Source of the DNA: Bacteroidales bacterium UBA1680
GTDB taxonomy: Bacteria; Bacteroidota; Bacteroidia; Bacteroidales; UBA932
Reading direction: 5' to 3'
NCBI GenBank assembly: GCA_002320605.1
Contig: DCKG01000022.1
Location: forward strand, 136,943 to 200,942
DNA: 64,000 bases
Positions 27,327 to 37,179 of the stretch are shown here, in pieces. Every line of letters starts with the position of its first letter. Position 1 is the stretch's first letter. Position numbers and translations under genes: made by a program. The notes under the pieces were generated by a model. That model ran no database searches and was not told the origin of the DNA. It saw only the letters and a list, made by a program, of their open reading frames with translations.

Positions 27327-30300
27327 ATGCGGCGATTAAAAATATTTGGCAAGTCATTCGGATTATTTCTGGCAACGGTACTTGTCACGTTGTTTGGCAT
27401 TTCTGCAAATGCACAGAATATTCAAGTCTCCGGCAAAGTCACGGACGCAAGCGGGGAGCCTATCGAAGGCGTTTCGGTTTACGTCAAGGGCGCTGCTACC
27501 GGAAGCATCACAACCGCGAGCGGATCGTATTCGCTCTTCGTCCCTTCCAATGGGACTTTGATCTTCAATTGCCTTGGATACAAAGAAGTCTCTCAGGAAA
27601 TAAATGGAAGAAGCGTCATCGACGTTACTCTCGCAGAGGATTCCCAGATGCTGGAGGACGTGGTGGTAGTCGGATACGGCACGCAGAAGAAAGCGAACCT
27701 GACCGGTGCCGTCGCCACTGTGGATGTGGGCAAGACTCTGGAGTCGAAGTCTACAGCTGACCTCGGGAAGGCTCTGCAGGGAAGCGTGCCAGGACTTACC
27801 GTGATTAATAAAAACGGAAAGATTGGCGAAGAACCTTCCATTGTCATCCGAGGCATAGGCACCCTTTCCAATAAGGAAACCTCGACTCCTCTGTACATCG
27901 TGGATGGCGTTCCTATCAGCGACATCTCGTACTTGAACACCCAGGACATAGACAACATCTCCATCCTGAAGGATGCGGCATCCTCGTCTATCTATGGTAC
28001 GAGGGCTGCGTTCGGAGTCGTGATGATCACTACCAAGGGGGCCTCGACCAAAGAGAGGGTCAAGGTGAGCTATTCCGATAATTTCGCATGGAGCCGGGCG
28101 ACCGTCCTGCCATCTTATCCTTCAGTGATGGAGCAGATCACTGGGCTCAACCAGGTCAATGCAAGGATGGGCGTCGCAAGCGAACTGTTCGGGATGTATT
28201 TGGACAGCGATGCCTTCATCAGCGGGGTCAAGACATGGGAGCAGAAGCATGGCGGCAGATCCGGCTACCGTGAAATGGTGGAAGGGGATGACTACATCCC
28301 TGGAGTCGGCTATTTCGCCAACTGGGATGTCGGGGGAATCATGTTCAATGACGCTGCTCCATCCCAGAACCATAATCTTTCCGTTCAGGGGACCGTCGGG
28401 AAGACAAGCTATTACGTCTCGTTCGGGTATGATCGCGAGCAAGGCTTGATGGAATTCAATCCCGACAAGCTGGATAAATACAATGCCACCGTGAACATCT
28501 CGTCATGGGCCACTGACTGGCTGCAGATAGGGGCAAGGGTCAATTATATGTATAAGAATTACAAAGACCCGACCGACGCCCTCCGTCAGGGGACTTATCA
28601 GTACATGTGGAGATGGGGCAGCTTTTTCGGGCCTTGGGGCACGATCAATGGCATGGATGGCAGGAATGCGATTGCATACCGCAAGCAGGCTGGGGACAAT
28701 TCTTCCAAGACGGACAATCTGAGGCTTGGCGGCTTCGCCAGGATGAACATAGTGAAAGGATTGACGCTTAATGCGGATTATACTTACCTTACGACCAATT
28801 GGCGGTATGACCAGGTGAATCTTCCGGTGACCCTCATGAACACTTGGTCTGTCACGCCTAGCGAGGCGACCCTGAGCACCACCACCTACATTTCGGATCG
28901 TAGAAGCTGGACTCGCGGATGGAACACGAACATTTACGGCAACTATGAGATCACGGTGGCGAAGGATCATAATTTCAATCTGATGCTCGGTTTCAATGCC
29001 GACAAATCAGATTACGAATACCTGAGGAATGATTACTACGGCATTCTGGACAAGAATCTCGTTGACATAGCGTTGACGAATGATGCGGATGGCAAGAATA
29101 CCTATTCTCATGAGCACAGGGCCGTGGGTTCCGCAGGCTTCTTCGGCAGGCTGAACTACAATTACAAGAACCGGATTTTGGTTGAGCTGAACGGTCGTTA
29201 CGACGGGTCGTCCAAGTTCCCGAGCAATGACCGTTGGGCATTCTTCCCTTCGGCATCTGCGGGATGGAGAATTTCTGAAGAGCCGTTCTTCGAGCCGCTG
29301 AAGGCGGTCATTAACAATGCCAAGATTCGCGCTTCGTACGGAGAAATCGGCAACCAAGAGGTCGGCAGCGACATGTACATTCAGACGATAGCCAGAAGCG
29401 GAAGCTCCGTCTACTGGCTTGGGGATGGCAATGCGAAATTCGATGCCTTTAAGATGCCGAAGATGGTCGCATCCAGCCTGACGTGGGAGACGCTGAAGAC
29501 CACGAATGTCGGCGTCGACGTGGGCTTCCTGAACGGGGAACTGAATGCCACGTTCGACTGGTTCCAGAGGGTGACCGACGACATGCTTGCCCCGGGGCAG
29601 ACCATGCCTGCCGTTCTGGGAACCGATGCTGCTTATGAGAATGCCGGCACGCTGCGTTCGCGCGGCTGGGAGGTGACGATCGACTGGCATCACGACTTCA
29701 ACGGAATCAATGTGTACGCCATAGGCAATATTTCGGATTATAAAACCAAGATCACGAAATGGAACAACACTTCCAGGCTTCTGAACAGCAATTATTCCGG
29801 CAAGACGTACGGAGATATCTGGGGTTTCGAAACCGACAGGTACTTCGAGGCTTCTGATTTCAACGCCGATGGCACCTATGCTTCCGGCGTGGCTAATCAG
29901 GATAACCTTGAGAGCGGAGCTTTCAACTTCGGGCCTGGCGACATCAAGTTCAAGGATCTGGACCATGACGGAGTCATCGACGGCGGGAAAGGCACGGCTG
30001 ACGACCACGGCGACCTCAAAGTCATCGGAAATACCCAGCCTCGTTATCAGTACAGCCTTCGTTTAGGGGGCGACTGGAAGGGAATCGACCTTGACCTTTA
30101 TTTCCAGGGCGTGGGGAAGAGGAATGTTTGGACGCAATCGGCTTTCGTGATGCCTTTGATGAGAGGAGCGGATGCCATCTATTCGAACCAGACTTCTTAC
30201 ATTACCAATGAAGACGCTCAGCAAGGAATCATCGACCAGGGCGCTACTTTCCCTCGTCTGTGGGCAGGCGGTTCTGGAAAGGGCACGGTCTCTGTCCTGG

Positions 30301-30599
30301 AAAACGGACGATACAATTTCTATCCTCAATCCAAGTACCTTGTCAACCTGGCATACCTCAGGCTCAAGACGGTAACCCTCGGCTACACTCTTCCTTCTTT
30401 CCTGACCGAGAAGGTCAAGATTGAAAGGGTAAGGGTATACGGCAGCATCAACAATGCTCTCGACATCATACAGCACACGAAGAAATTCGGGCTCGATCCG
30501 GAAATCAACACGGGAGAAGGCAGCGCGGCGAATGGAGTGTGGGGACGCACGGATCCTATGATGAGAACATATTCCTTTGGCATCCAAATAACCTTCTAA
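27327..30599 (+). CDS. SusC-like TonB-linked outer membrane transporter
   Basis: 1090 residues. Signal peptide about 1-29. An N-terminal carboxypeptidase-regulatory-like domain (VSGKVTDASGEPIEGVSVYV) is followed by the TonB-box region (LEDVVVVGYGTQKKANLTGAV), a plug domain with PLYIVDGVP and SSSIYGTRAAFGVVMITTK, and a 22-strand barrel ending in SFGIQITF. It imports glycans or other large ligands across the outer membrane with its SusD partner, 6 nt downstream. No glycoside hydrolase, sulfatase or SusR/ECF regulator lies nearby, so the substrate cannot be inferred. Confidence 0.95.
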   Translation: MRRLKIFGKSFGLFLATVLVTLFGISANAQNIQVSGKVTDASGEPIEGVSVYVKGAATGSITTASGSYSLFVPSNGTLIFNCLGYKEVSQEINGRSVIDVTLAEDSQMLEDVVVVGYGTQKKANLTGAVATVDVGKTLESKSTADLGKALQGSVPGLTVINKNGKIGEEPSIVIRGIGTLSNKETSTPLYIVDGVPISDISYLNTQDIDNISILKDAASSSIYGTRAAFGVVMITTKGASTKERVKVSYSDNFAWSRATVLPSYPSVMEQITGLNQVNARMGVASELFGMYLDSDAFISGVKTWEQKHGGRSGYREMVEGDDYIPGVGYFANWDVGGIMFNDAAPSQNHNLSVQGTVGKTSYYVSFGYDREQGLMEFNPDKLDKYNATVNISSWATDWLQIGARVNYMYKNYKDPTDALRQGTYQYMWRWGSFFGPWGTINGMDGRNAIAYRKQAGDNSSKTDNLRLGGFARMNIVKGLTLNADYTYLTTNWRYDQVNLPVTLMNTWSVTPSEATLSTTTYISDRRSWTRGWNTNIYGNYEITVAKDHNFNLMLGFNADKSDYEYLRNDYYGILDKNLVDIALTNDADGKNTYSHEHRAVGSAGFFGRLNYNYKNRILVELNGRYDGSSKFPSNDRWAFFPSASAGWRISEEPFFEPLKAVINNAKIRASYGEIGNQEVGSDMYIQTIARSGSSVYWLGDGNAKFDAFKMPKMVASSLTWETLKTTNVGVDVGFLNGELNATFDWFQRVTDDMLAPGQTMPAVLGTDAAYENAGTLRSRGWEVTIDWHHDFNGINVYAIGNISDYKTKITKWNNTSRLLNSNYSGKTYGDIWGFETDRYFEASDFNADGTYASGVANQDNLESGAFNFGPGDIKFKDLDHDGVIDGGKGTADDHGDLKVIGNTQPRYQYSLRLGGDWKGIDLDLYFQGVGKRNVWTQSAFVMPLMRGADAIYSNQTSYITNEDAQQGIIDQGATFPRLWAGGSGKGTVSVLENGRYNFYPQSKYLVNLAYLRLKTVTLGYTLPSFLTEKVKIERVRVYGSINNALDIIQHTKKFGLDPEINTGEGSAANGVWGRTDPMMRTYSFGIQITF

Positions 30600-30605
30600 T
30601 TTTGA

Positions 30606-32348
30606 ATGAATATGAAAAAGCATAAAATATATTTAATGGCAATTGCCGCAATGGCTCTCGCAGGCTGTGACAATCTCCTCGACCAGAGTCCGAAGGATCA
30701 ATTCTCGAATGACAATTTCTGGACGAGCGAGGACAATGTGGAAATATTTGCCAATTCATTCTACGATGAGTTTACCGGGTATGGCAGCAGCGGCTCAGGG
30801 GTCTTCTATTTCCCGACCTTGAACGACAACCAGGCTAGCAATGGCTTCACGGAATGGACATACAAGACCATCCCTTCGAGCATTAGCCTGTGGAGCGACA
30901 GCTATAAATATTTGCGCAGGGCAAATCTCATGATTGAAAAAATTCCTGGCATCTCCGGCATGAGCGAGGCTGCCAAGAACAACTGGCTTGGATTCGCAAG
31001 GCTGTTCAGGGCATGCGAACATTATCAGCTGGTGCGCGCTTTCGGCGACATCGTCTATGTGGATAAAGTCTTGGATGTGAGTGCATCGGATAAAGATTTG
31101 TATCTCTACGGGGAGAGGAAAGACCGCGACGAGGTCATGGATAAGGTCCTGGAAGACCTTAACTTCGCAGTCACAAACATAACCGGGAACTCATCCTCTA
31201 GGGTGTTGGTTAACGCCGCGGTGGCTCAGGCCATAAAGGCGGAGATCTGCCTCTATGAGGGCACGTTCTGCAAATATCGCTCTTCATCGGATGGCCAAAA
31301 AGCTCCAGATTCGTCTCGCGCAGAAAAATATCTGAACGAGGCAAAAACCGCCTGCCTGGCGATAATGGGCAATTCGATGTATTCCTTGAATTCATCCTAC
31401 ATCGCCAACTACAATTCCCTTGACTTGGCAGGCAACAAGGAGATGATCCTTTATAAGAAATATGTCTACGGGGTCATGGCGCATTCGACGATTGATTACA
31501 CCTGCTCTTCGACCATGCAAAGCGGAATGACCAAGGCTGCATTCGATTCCTTCCTGTTTCTGGACGGCAAGCCGCTTGCCTCGACTTCATACGATAAGTC
31601 GGATCATCCGGTGAAAGACGCCGATGGGCAGTGGAGCATCGCCGCCATGCTAGAGGTTAGGGATCCTCGCCTGTCGGCGTGCGTCGATCCTGTGTTGATG
31701 TACAAAGGTCACGGATACGTTCGTTTCGGCATGGGCAGCATGGAGACTACGTCCTCGACTGGTTACGGCGTGCTGAAGTTCGATAATTCCACCCTCGAAT
31801 TGTCCCACAGAAACAACACTGGGTCTAACGAGACGGACGGCCCTATTTTCTGGCTGGCAGAGATTTACCTTGATTACGCAGAGGCTTGCGCCGAGCTGGG
31901 GTCCATATCTCAGTCCGACCTGGATAATTCGGTAAATAAGCTTCGCACCAGAGCCGGAATGCCTTCCATGATGATAAATCCAGATTCTGACCCTGAAAAC
32001 AACATGGGCGTCAGCAACATTATCTGGGAAATCCGGCGTGAACGCAGGGTAGAGCTGATGTACGACAACAATGACCGTTATTGGAGCCTTATCCGCTGGC
32101 ACCAGCTCGATAAGCTGGATGTAAACAAATATCCTGAGCAGATGAGAGGAGCGTATGTAAAAGACGATGCCGTAGCGGGAACGGCTCAAGGCCCTGCGAT
32201 TGACTCGGATGGCTACATAAATGCTCGCCCGACGGGAAAGGAAAGGTCTTACGATGCGAAATATTATCTATATCCTATCCCTTCAGGCCAAATTGACCTT
32301 TACGAGGCGGAAGGAAAGACTCTGAGCCAGAACTACGGCTGGAAATAA
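30606..32348 (+). CDS. SusD-like surface glycan-binding lipoprotein
   Basis: 580 residues, lipoprotein signal with MALAGCDN. SusD/RagB fold: TPR-like helices holding FWTSEDNVEIFANSFYDEF near the N-terminus, RACEHYQLVRAFGDIVYVDK, and the C-terminal IRRERRVELMYDNNDRYWSL, a hallmark of the family. It caps the SusC barrel and binds the ligand at the cell surface. It directly follows susC and is followed by a terminator, so this is a two-gene unit. ATGs at 30606 and 30612 are both plausible. Confidence 0.95.
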   Translation: MNMKKHKIYLMAIAAMALAGCDNLLDQSPKDQFSNDNFWTSEDNVEIFANSFYDEFTGYGSSGSGVFYFPTLNDNQASNGFTEWTYKTIPSSISLWSDSYKYLRRANLMIEKIPGISGMSEAAKNNWLGFARLFRACEHYQLVRAFGDIVYVDKVLDVSASDKDLYLYGERKDRDEVMDKVLEDLNFAVTNITGNSSSRVLVNAAVAQAIKAEICLYEGTFCKYRSSSDGQKAPDSSRAEKYLNEAKTACLAIMGNSMYSLNSSYIANYNSLDLAGNKEMILYKKYVYGVMAHSTIDYTCSSTMQSGMTKAAFDSFLFLDGKPLASTSYDKSDHPVKDADGQWSIAAMLEVRDPRLSACVDPVLMYKGHGYVRFGMGSMETTSSTGYGVLKFDNSTLELSHRNNTGSNETDGPIFWLAEIYLDYAEACAELGSISQSDLDNSVNKLRTRAGMPSMMINPDSDPENNMGVSNIIWEIRRERRVELMYDNNDRYWSLIRWHQLDKLDVNKYPEQMRGAYVKDDAVAGTAQGPAIDSDGYINARPTGKERSYDAKYYLYPIPSGQIDLYEAEGKTLSQNYGWK

Positions 32349-32372
32349 TTTTCCTGCTGATGGATTATGAAT

Positions 32373-32408
32373 ATGAGGTCGGCCAAATCGCCGACCTCAT
32401 GTTTTTTT
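32373..32408 (+). terminator. terminator after susD
   Basis: Stem ATGAGGTCGGC / GCCGACCTCAT (11 bp, 6-nt loop) followed by GTTTTTTT. Strong intrinsic terminator for the susCD transcript. Confidence 0.9.
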
Positions 32409-32448
32409 AGCCGGACTCTAAGGCGTGAATCAGCTGTCGTGCGCAGTG

Positions 32449-32856
32449 CTACCTCACTTGCGTGGTCTCGATGGAGGCGTTGGCCTCTCCGGCTTTCTTC
32501 ATCGCATTCAGGATGCTGTCGGCTAGGGCTTTGTCGTCCAAAGGTCCTATCTTGAACACCACCGAGCCATCCTCCACGCTCTTGATCAAGTCTGTAGGGG
32601 TCAGTGCTTTGATTTCATTGAGTAAATCGACTGGGATAGAGGAACCGTTCGCCGGGTAGACTTTCACTAAAAATACTGTCTTAACGTCTGCTTCCATCTT
32701 CCTGGCGTTAGACACGCTGATAGGCTGGCCTTCGTTGTAGGCCGTGATGATTGCCGAACGGAAGCCTTGGCGTTTCACTTTATTCAGGTTCGAAAGCACG
32801 TCTTTGTAGGATCTGAACAAGCCTACTGAATAGACGTACCTGCTTCCGGACTGCAC
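32449..32856 (-). pseudogene. duplicated 3' fragment of the PD40/SPOR envelope gene
   Basis: This minus-strand frame encodes only the C-terminal 133 residues (from GSRYVYSVGLFRS on) of the 620-residue protein at 35198-37060. Protein identity is complete apart from one Lys for Glu; the stop is TAG instead of TAA. The 5' part is missing and a chance GTG lies at the break. It is a dead fragment created by a 400-bp duplication, with no sign of its own promoter. Confidence 0.85.
32450..32849. repeat. 400-bp direct repeat, left copy
   Basis: Matches 35199-35598 over 400 bp in the same orientation with only two mismatches that I can find (the Lys/Glu change and one silent change). The two copies bracket a 2.35-kb AT-rich segment holding two unrelated genes. 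Confidence 0.9.
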
Positions 32857-33014
32857 ATTCCAGCCTGGTCACATAAGTATTCTTTTTCTCCGTCTTTTTT
32901 CGCCTTTTGCGGTAAAAAAATCTAGGACGATACATATTTTATGCAAATTTTTTCTATTTTTGTTATACCCATTCTTTAATACACATATTTAATCACAACT
33001 AAAAAGTTAAAGCA

Positions 33015-33875
33015 ATGAAAAAAATCGTAAAATTCGTTATTTTAACCTTTCTGTTTTTGATTGCCTCGTGTAACAATGCAGATAGGAATGAGGTGTCGGT
33101 ACCGGAAGAGATTCCTGTTGAGTACCAAGACTTATTCACGAAGCTTGGTGATTACAACGCCTCACTTGGATTAAATCTGGCCCCTGCTTCCAGAAGTAGA
33201 TTCTTAAGATTCCTTAGGAATACAGTTTGCGCCGATGTTGTCGGCTTTGGTGTAGGCTTATTCATGGGAGGTGGCGTAGGCTCAGGTTTATTTTATGGCA
33301 TATTTAGTTCTGCGATAAACGCACCGGGCATAATTTTAGAAACGATTCAAGTTAACGACAGTAGAAACCTTGTTACAAGAGCGGATATGCCTTCGGAGAA
33401 AATTCCTTTGGATAACATAGAAGATATCGGAATCATTCATAATCAGATTTTGCTTGAAATGTACGAAGAGGACTCGTTATTTCTCTCGAATTTAAGTGAT
33501 GAAGAACTTTTCGTAAATATTAAGGAGCGGCTTTTGCTGCATTATCCGGATATTCTTGATGAATTGAACCAAGAAAGCACTTTGGGACTCTACGATGTTA
33601 TAACAGGGATGGAAGGAGATGATGAAGAAGCAATGTTTAGAAAAATGATTGATTTGATGCCAAGAAGAGCTAACGATGTAGAAGTTATTCGTTATTATAT
33701 TGAAACAATTGCGAGATCTTACGACTTATCTGATGAGGAAATTTCAGAGATTACAGATGGATTTCAAAGAATAGTAAATGAATCAGATTTGAGTCAAGAT
33801 TCGAAAGACTTGATAAATTCCTCTGTTTCGGTAGCAGAAAATAGTAAAGCATTATGGGACAGTCAGTCAGACTAA
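33015..33875 (+). CDS. lipoprotein with glycine-rich hydrophobic segment, unknown function
   Basis: 286 residues, not recognised. The signal peptide ends in a lipobox (LIASC). Residues about 74-110 form a Gly-rich hydrophobic stretch (GFGVGLFMGGGVGSGLFYG) that could insert in a membrane. The remainder is acidic and helical (many Asp and Glu; DLSDEEISEITDGFQ). Codon use is markedly more AT-rich than in the flanking core genes. It overlaps the next ORF by 22 nt, so the two form a pair. The layout loosely recalls exported peptides with Gly-rich hydrophobic cores, but there is no basis for calling it a toxin. Confidence 0.65.
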   Translation: MKKIVKFVILTFLFLIASCNNADRNEVSVPEEIPVEYQDLFTKLGDYNASLGLNLAPASRSRFLRFLRNTVCADVVGFGVGLFMGGGVGSGLFYGIFSSAINAPGIILETIQVNDSRNLVTRADMPSEKIPLDNIEDIGIIHNQILLEMYEEDSLFLSNLSDEELFVNIKERLLLHYPDILDELNQESTLGLYDVITGMEGDDEEAMFRKMIDLMPRRANDVEVIRYYIETIARSYDLSDEEISEITDGFQRIVNESDLSQDSKDLINSSVSVAENSKALWDSQSD

Positions 33876-34405
33876 TTTTCAAGGTTTCTTTTTTGATACT
33901 TTGTTGTTTCTTCATTAATTTGCCTTGTGTCAATGCGCAGGATTCCTGGGTAAATCATCTGTCGGGATTCGGACAGTTTTCCGGAGGGGGCAGTTCTTTT
34001 TCATCCAAGGATTCTGATTATTTAATGTCGCAATTCACGCTTAGTCCCGGATACAGGACAAACTTTGGAATGACGTTCTATGTCCCATCGGAGCTTACCT
34101 TCTTGGGGTACAACCTTGAAACGACCAAGAATTTTGCAAGGCAGTGCAGCTTGGGTCTTGGGATTGGATATGATTTGAGTCCGAAAGACAGGAATCTGGC
34201 TTTAGAAGTCTTTGGCGGATGCACAAGCACGATCCTTAATGCTGACGTGGATTATCTTTCCCCAAGGATTGATTTCAGATTTGGCTATAAAGGGGAGCAT
34301 TGCGGATACTATTCAAGCTTAGGAGTGACTTTTATCTCTCCCTATAGCGATGGGTTCAAGCGCAAGCTGCTCTTTTGCTTCTCCTTCGGTTGCTGGATAT
34401 TCTAG
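33854..34405 (+). CDS. secreted beta-rich (barrel-like) protein, unknown function
   Basis: 183 residues, not recognised. Signal peptide about 1-28 (CVNAQ). The mature part has alternating hydrophobic strands (SPGYRTNFGMTFYVPS, LGLGIGYDLS, PRIDFRFGYKG) and ends in FSFGCWIF, like a small outer-membrane barrel with a terminal Phe. Its start lies inside the 3' end of the lipoprotein gene, in another frame, which implies coupled translation. AT-rich like its partner. Both sit between the 400-bp repeats and probably arrived together. Confidence 0.6.
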   Translation: MGQSVRLIFKVSFLILCCFFINLPCVNAQDSWVNHLSGFGQFSGGGSSFSSKDSDYLMSQFTLSPGYRTNFGMTFYVPSELTFLGYNLETTKNFARQCSLGLGIGYDLSPKDRNLALEVFGGCTSTILNADVDYLSPRIDFRFGYKGEHCGYYSSLGVTFISPYSDGFKRKLLFCFSFGCWIF

Positions 34406-35197
34406 GCTCATGGGGAAAAGTATGTTTTTAGGCATAGATGTTCTGAAGCCTGAAGAGGAGCAGTTTATATCTGCCACTCCTCTGAATTGAGACCTGAAGG
34501 CCTTATCTCGCAATTGAGGGGCTCGGCAAAAGCATCGTTGGCTCGGTCGTCAAAGAGGCTGATGATTTCCGTTTCCCCACGCACCTCGTCAAGGCAAGCC
34601 CCATCCCGGCTCTCCGCCACAGCCCATCCCCTTCGACTAAATCCCCGTCCATCACATGTTCCGAGACCCGGCTTCATTCCTACTTTAAACCATAGTTCAG
34701 CCATGCCGTGCAACTCGGCGCCTCTCCGCATGTCGTTGTTCAGACTGTGATGCCTGCCGTGGTTTGTCGCGATGATTGGACATTTCGGAATGCCACACAA
34801 GACTGGCCCGACAGATGGGGTAGGTATGATGGGTTTGTATGTGCTTAATAATCAATGCTTCCGTTGTGCCAATTGCTCACCCTGCCTGATTTTTATATGG
34901 GTGAGCGACGCTCTCTCCTAACCCCATTGATATTCAGCCATTTATGAAGGGGTTTTGCTCACCCTCTAGTGACTGACTGCCCGGAGTGTATGAGCCTGCG
35001 GATATCTCTTCTCGCCCTTGTGAGGTTGAAAGTCAATTTCCCAATTATCATCTCGGTCAAGATCTGAACATGCTGCGGTGCGGCTTCGCCTTGCTTGACT
35101 TCAGTAATTTTTGTGGTTTCTCGGTAATCTGGACATGTGACAACATTAACGGATTGCCTTTTAACACAGGATTTTGGACTTGATCCATATTCTAGCC
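34406..35197. other. 792-bp stretch without a supported gene
   Basis: No convincing gene is seen. Minus-strand frame 34465-34800 is open for 111 codons but has no recognisable domain and no promoter. GCTCACCC occurs at 34875-34882 and 34957-34964, with its inverted copy GGGTGAGC at 34899-34906, forming a possible hairpin. The stretch is richer in GC than the two genes before it, so the insert itself is a mosaic. Confidence 0.5.
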
Positions 35198-37060
35198 TTA
35201 CCTCACTTGCGTGGTCTCGATGGAGGCGTTGGCCTCTCCGGCTTTCTTCATCGCATTCAGGATGCTGTCGGCTAGGGCTTCGTCGTCCAAAGGTCCTATC
35301 TTGAACACCACCGAGCCATCCTCCACGCTCTTGATCAAGTCTGTAGGGGTCAGTGCTTTGATTTCATTGAGTAAATCGACTGGGATGGAGGAACCGTTCG
35401 CCGGGTAGACTTTCACTAAAAATACTGTCTTAACGTCTGCTTCCATCTTCCTGGCGTTAGACACGCTGATAGGCTGGCCTTCGTTGTAGGCCGTGATGAT
35501 TGCCGAACGGAAGCCTTGGCGTTTCACTTTATTCAGGTTCGAAAGCACGTCTTTGTAGGATCTGAACAAGCCTACTGAATAGACGTACCTGCTTCCGGCT
35601 TGGCGCTCGAAAACAGGACTGAGCCCTTTGATGTCGGCGATGGTTGCTTTCCTCGACTGGGCGAAAATCTGAATCTGGTACACAAGCCCTTCAGGCAGAG
35701 AGTTATTCTCAGCGAATTTTCCTTCCGGAAGAATCTTGAATGAATAGTCGAACGATGGTTTTGGCTTAAGAATATTCAGATGCGGGGCAGGCCCATAGCT
35801 GTTTTTTGAGAATGTGTATGCGGAAGAAGAACCCACGATTTCCCTATCTGCGGCAGCTTGGAGCTTATTCGCATCTAACACTATTCCCCTTGACAAAAAA
35901 TCCATCTCGACTTCCTGAAGAGCCTTGGATGCCTTTGTGAGAGAGTCGTTGAGGGCAGGCAGCTGTGCTTCGCTTTCGGAAATAGTCTCCGTCAGCTTCG
36001 CCTTTTCATCTCCTGTCGCCGTAGACAGCTTGGAACGCATCTCGTCGAGATTTTTATTGAATGCAGCAATTGAATCCCGGATTGCACGCACAGCCCTGAC
36101 TCTGGCGACATATTCCTTGGTCTCAGTATTGTCTGTGCCTGCGTCCATCACTGCAGACCTATTGTCGAACTTCGATTTATCATCGGCAGGCGTCAGGCTG
36201 CAAAGCTTGCGCAGCTCGCCTAGGTCTGCGATTGACTTGCGGACAGGCATCCCGTCATATTCCAAGACATAGATGCAAACGCTGTCTTTAGAGCACTCTC
36301 TGTTAGAAGCGAATATGGAATATTCACCATCCTCTGTGTTTATGAATAGGAAGTCGTCGTAAGGAGAGGAATATGGAAAACCCATATTCACAGGCACGTC
36401 CCAATCGCCATTTTCCTCGTTCCATCTGGAGACATAAAGGTCGTAGCCTCCCATGCCATAAAGGCCCTTCGAAGCAAAGAAAATTGATTTGCCGTCAGGA
36501 GAGAGCATCGGGAATATTTCATCAGAAGAACTGGTGAGCTGTTCATTGATAAGGGCTGGCACAGACCATGCGGTGTCCTTGAAATTCGTTATATAGATAT
36601 TCCGTATCCCATCCTCGTCGGTTGATGAATATAGCAGAGTCTGCGCCCCATCTGGTATGTACGTCGCAGTCTCGATGTCTTTCGTCGGGATTGAGTCGAG
36701 CTGATTGGGCACCTTCCTCCAGCTATGGTCTTGAAGCGGATAGAACAGGAAAAAGTCTTTCAGCGAGAACACCTGTTTTGCGACGATTTTCGGCGTGCTG
36801 CAGAAATTCATCATGCTGAGCCCGTTCTGGGCAAGAATCAGATGCTCCGTAGCCTCTGTGCGAGAGCTGGAGTCCAGCGCTGCTATCACCCTCTGGCATA
36901 TTTCTTCGGCCTTTGGAAAGTCGTAAGCAAGCCTGGCGGAATCGGCTTCTTCCAGCATCTGCTTTGTCATATCCTGTGCGTAAGCAGGCCGAAAAGCTAG
37001 GCAGAGGATAGGAATTATGAATATATCGGCGAATATTGAGTTCCTCATCTTCCTAATCAT
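35198..37060 (-). CDS. PD40-repeat envelope protein with C-terminal SPOR-like domain
   Basis: 620 residues. Signal peptide about 1-28 (PAYAQ). Residues about 40-80 are TPR-like; about 130-290 hold WD40-like PD40 repeats (FPMLSPDGKSIFFASKG, YDLYVSRWNEENGDWD); about 320-400 are a coiled coil. The C-terminus (about 470-545: LVYQIQIFAQSRKATIADI) resembles a SPOR fold, which binds denuded peptidoglycan. Architecture like PorE- or OmpA-associated PD40 proteins of Bacteroidota, probably periplasmic. Its 3' end is the source of the duplicated fragment at 32449-32856. Confidence 0.8.
   Translation of the reverse strand: MIRKMRNSIFADIFIIPILCLAFRPAYAQDMTKQMLEEADSARLAYDFPKAEEICQRVIAALDSSSRTEATEHLILAQNGLSMMNFCSTPKIVAKQVFSLKDFFLFYPLQDHSWRKVPNQLDSIPTKDIETATYIPDGAQTLLYSSTDEDGIRNIYITNFKDTAWSVPALINEQLTSSSDEIFPMLSPDGKSIFFASKGLYGMGGYDLYVSRWNEENGDWDVPVNMGFPYSSPYDDFLFINTEDGEYSIFASNRECSKDSVCIYVLEYDGMPVRKSIADLGELRKLCSLTPADDKSKFDNRSAVMDAGTDNTETKEYVARVRAVRAIRDSIAAFNKNLDEMRSKLSTATGDEKAKLTETISESEAQLPALNDSLTKASKALQEVEMDFLSRGIVLDANKLQAAADREIVGSSSAYTFSKNSYGPAPHLNILKPKPSFDYSFKILPEGKFAENNSLPEGLVYQIQIFAQSRKATIADIKGLSPVFERQAGSRYVYSVGLFRSYKDVLSNLNKVKRQGFRSAIITAYNEGQPISVSNARKMEADVKTVFLVKVYPANGSSIPVDLLNEIKALTPTDLIKSVEDGSVVFKIGPLDDEALADSILNAMKKAGEANASIETTQVR
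35199..35598. repeat. 400-bp direct repeat, right copy
   Basis: Intact-gene copy of the repeat at 32450-32849. It runs from the second base of the minus-strand stop triplet into the SPOR-like domain. Direct orientation means recombination between copies would delete the 2.35-kb insert and leave a normal gene. Confidence 0.9.
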
Positions 37061-37119
37061 AAGATGAGTACAAAAATAAGAAATACTTGGCAGATAATTT
37101 ATTTCTCCGAAAAAAATGC

Positions 37120-37127
37120 TAAATTTG
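37120..37127 (+). promoter_or_regulatory. candidate secDF -7 box
   Basis: TAAATTTG, a full -7 consensus, about 53 nt before the secDF start. The -33 element is only TTTA at a shortened 18-nt spacing. Confidence 0.5.
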
Positions 37128-37179
37128 TACCCCTATTTTTATGCACTTTTGAATATTTAATATTTAAAAATAGTTAGTT

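Noticed and set aside
34465..34800. Minus-strand open frame of 111 codons as a gene
   Set aside because: No recognisable domain, no promoter, and composition unlike the neighbours; left as unassigned sequence.
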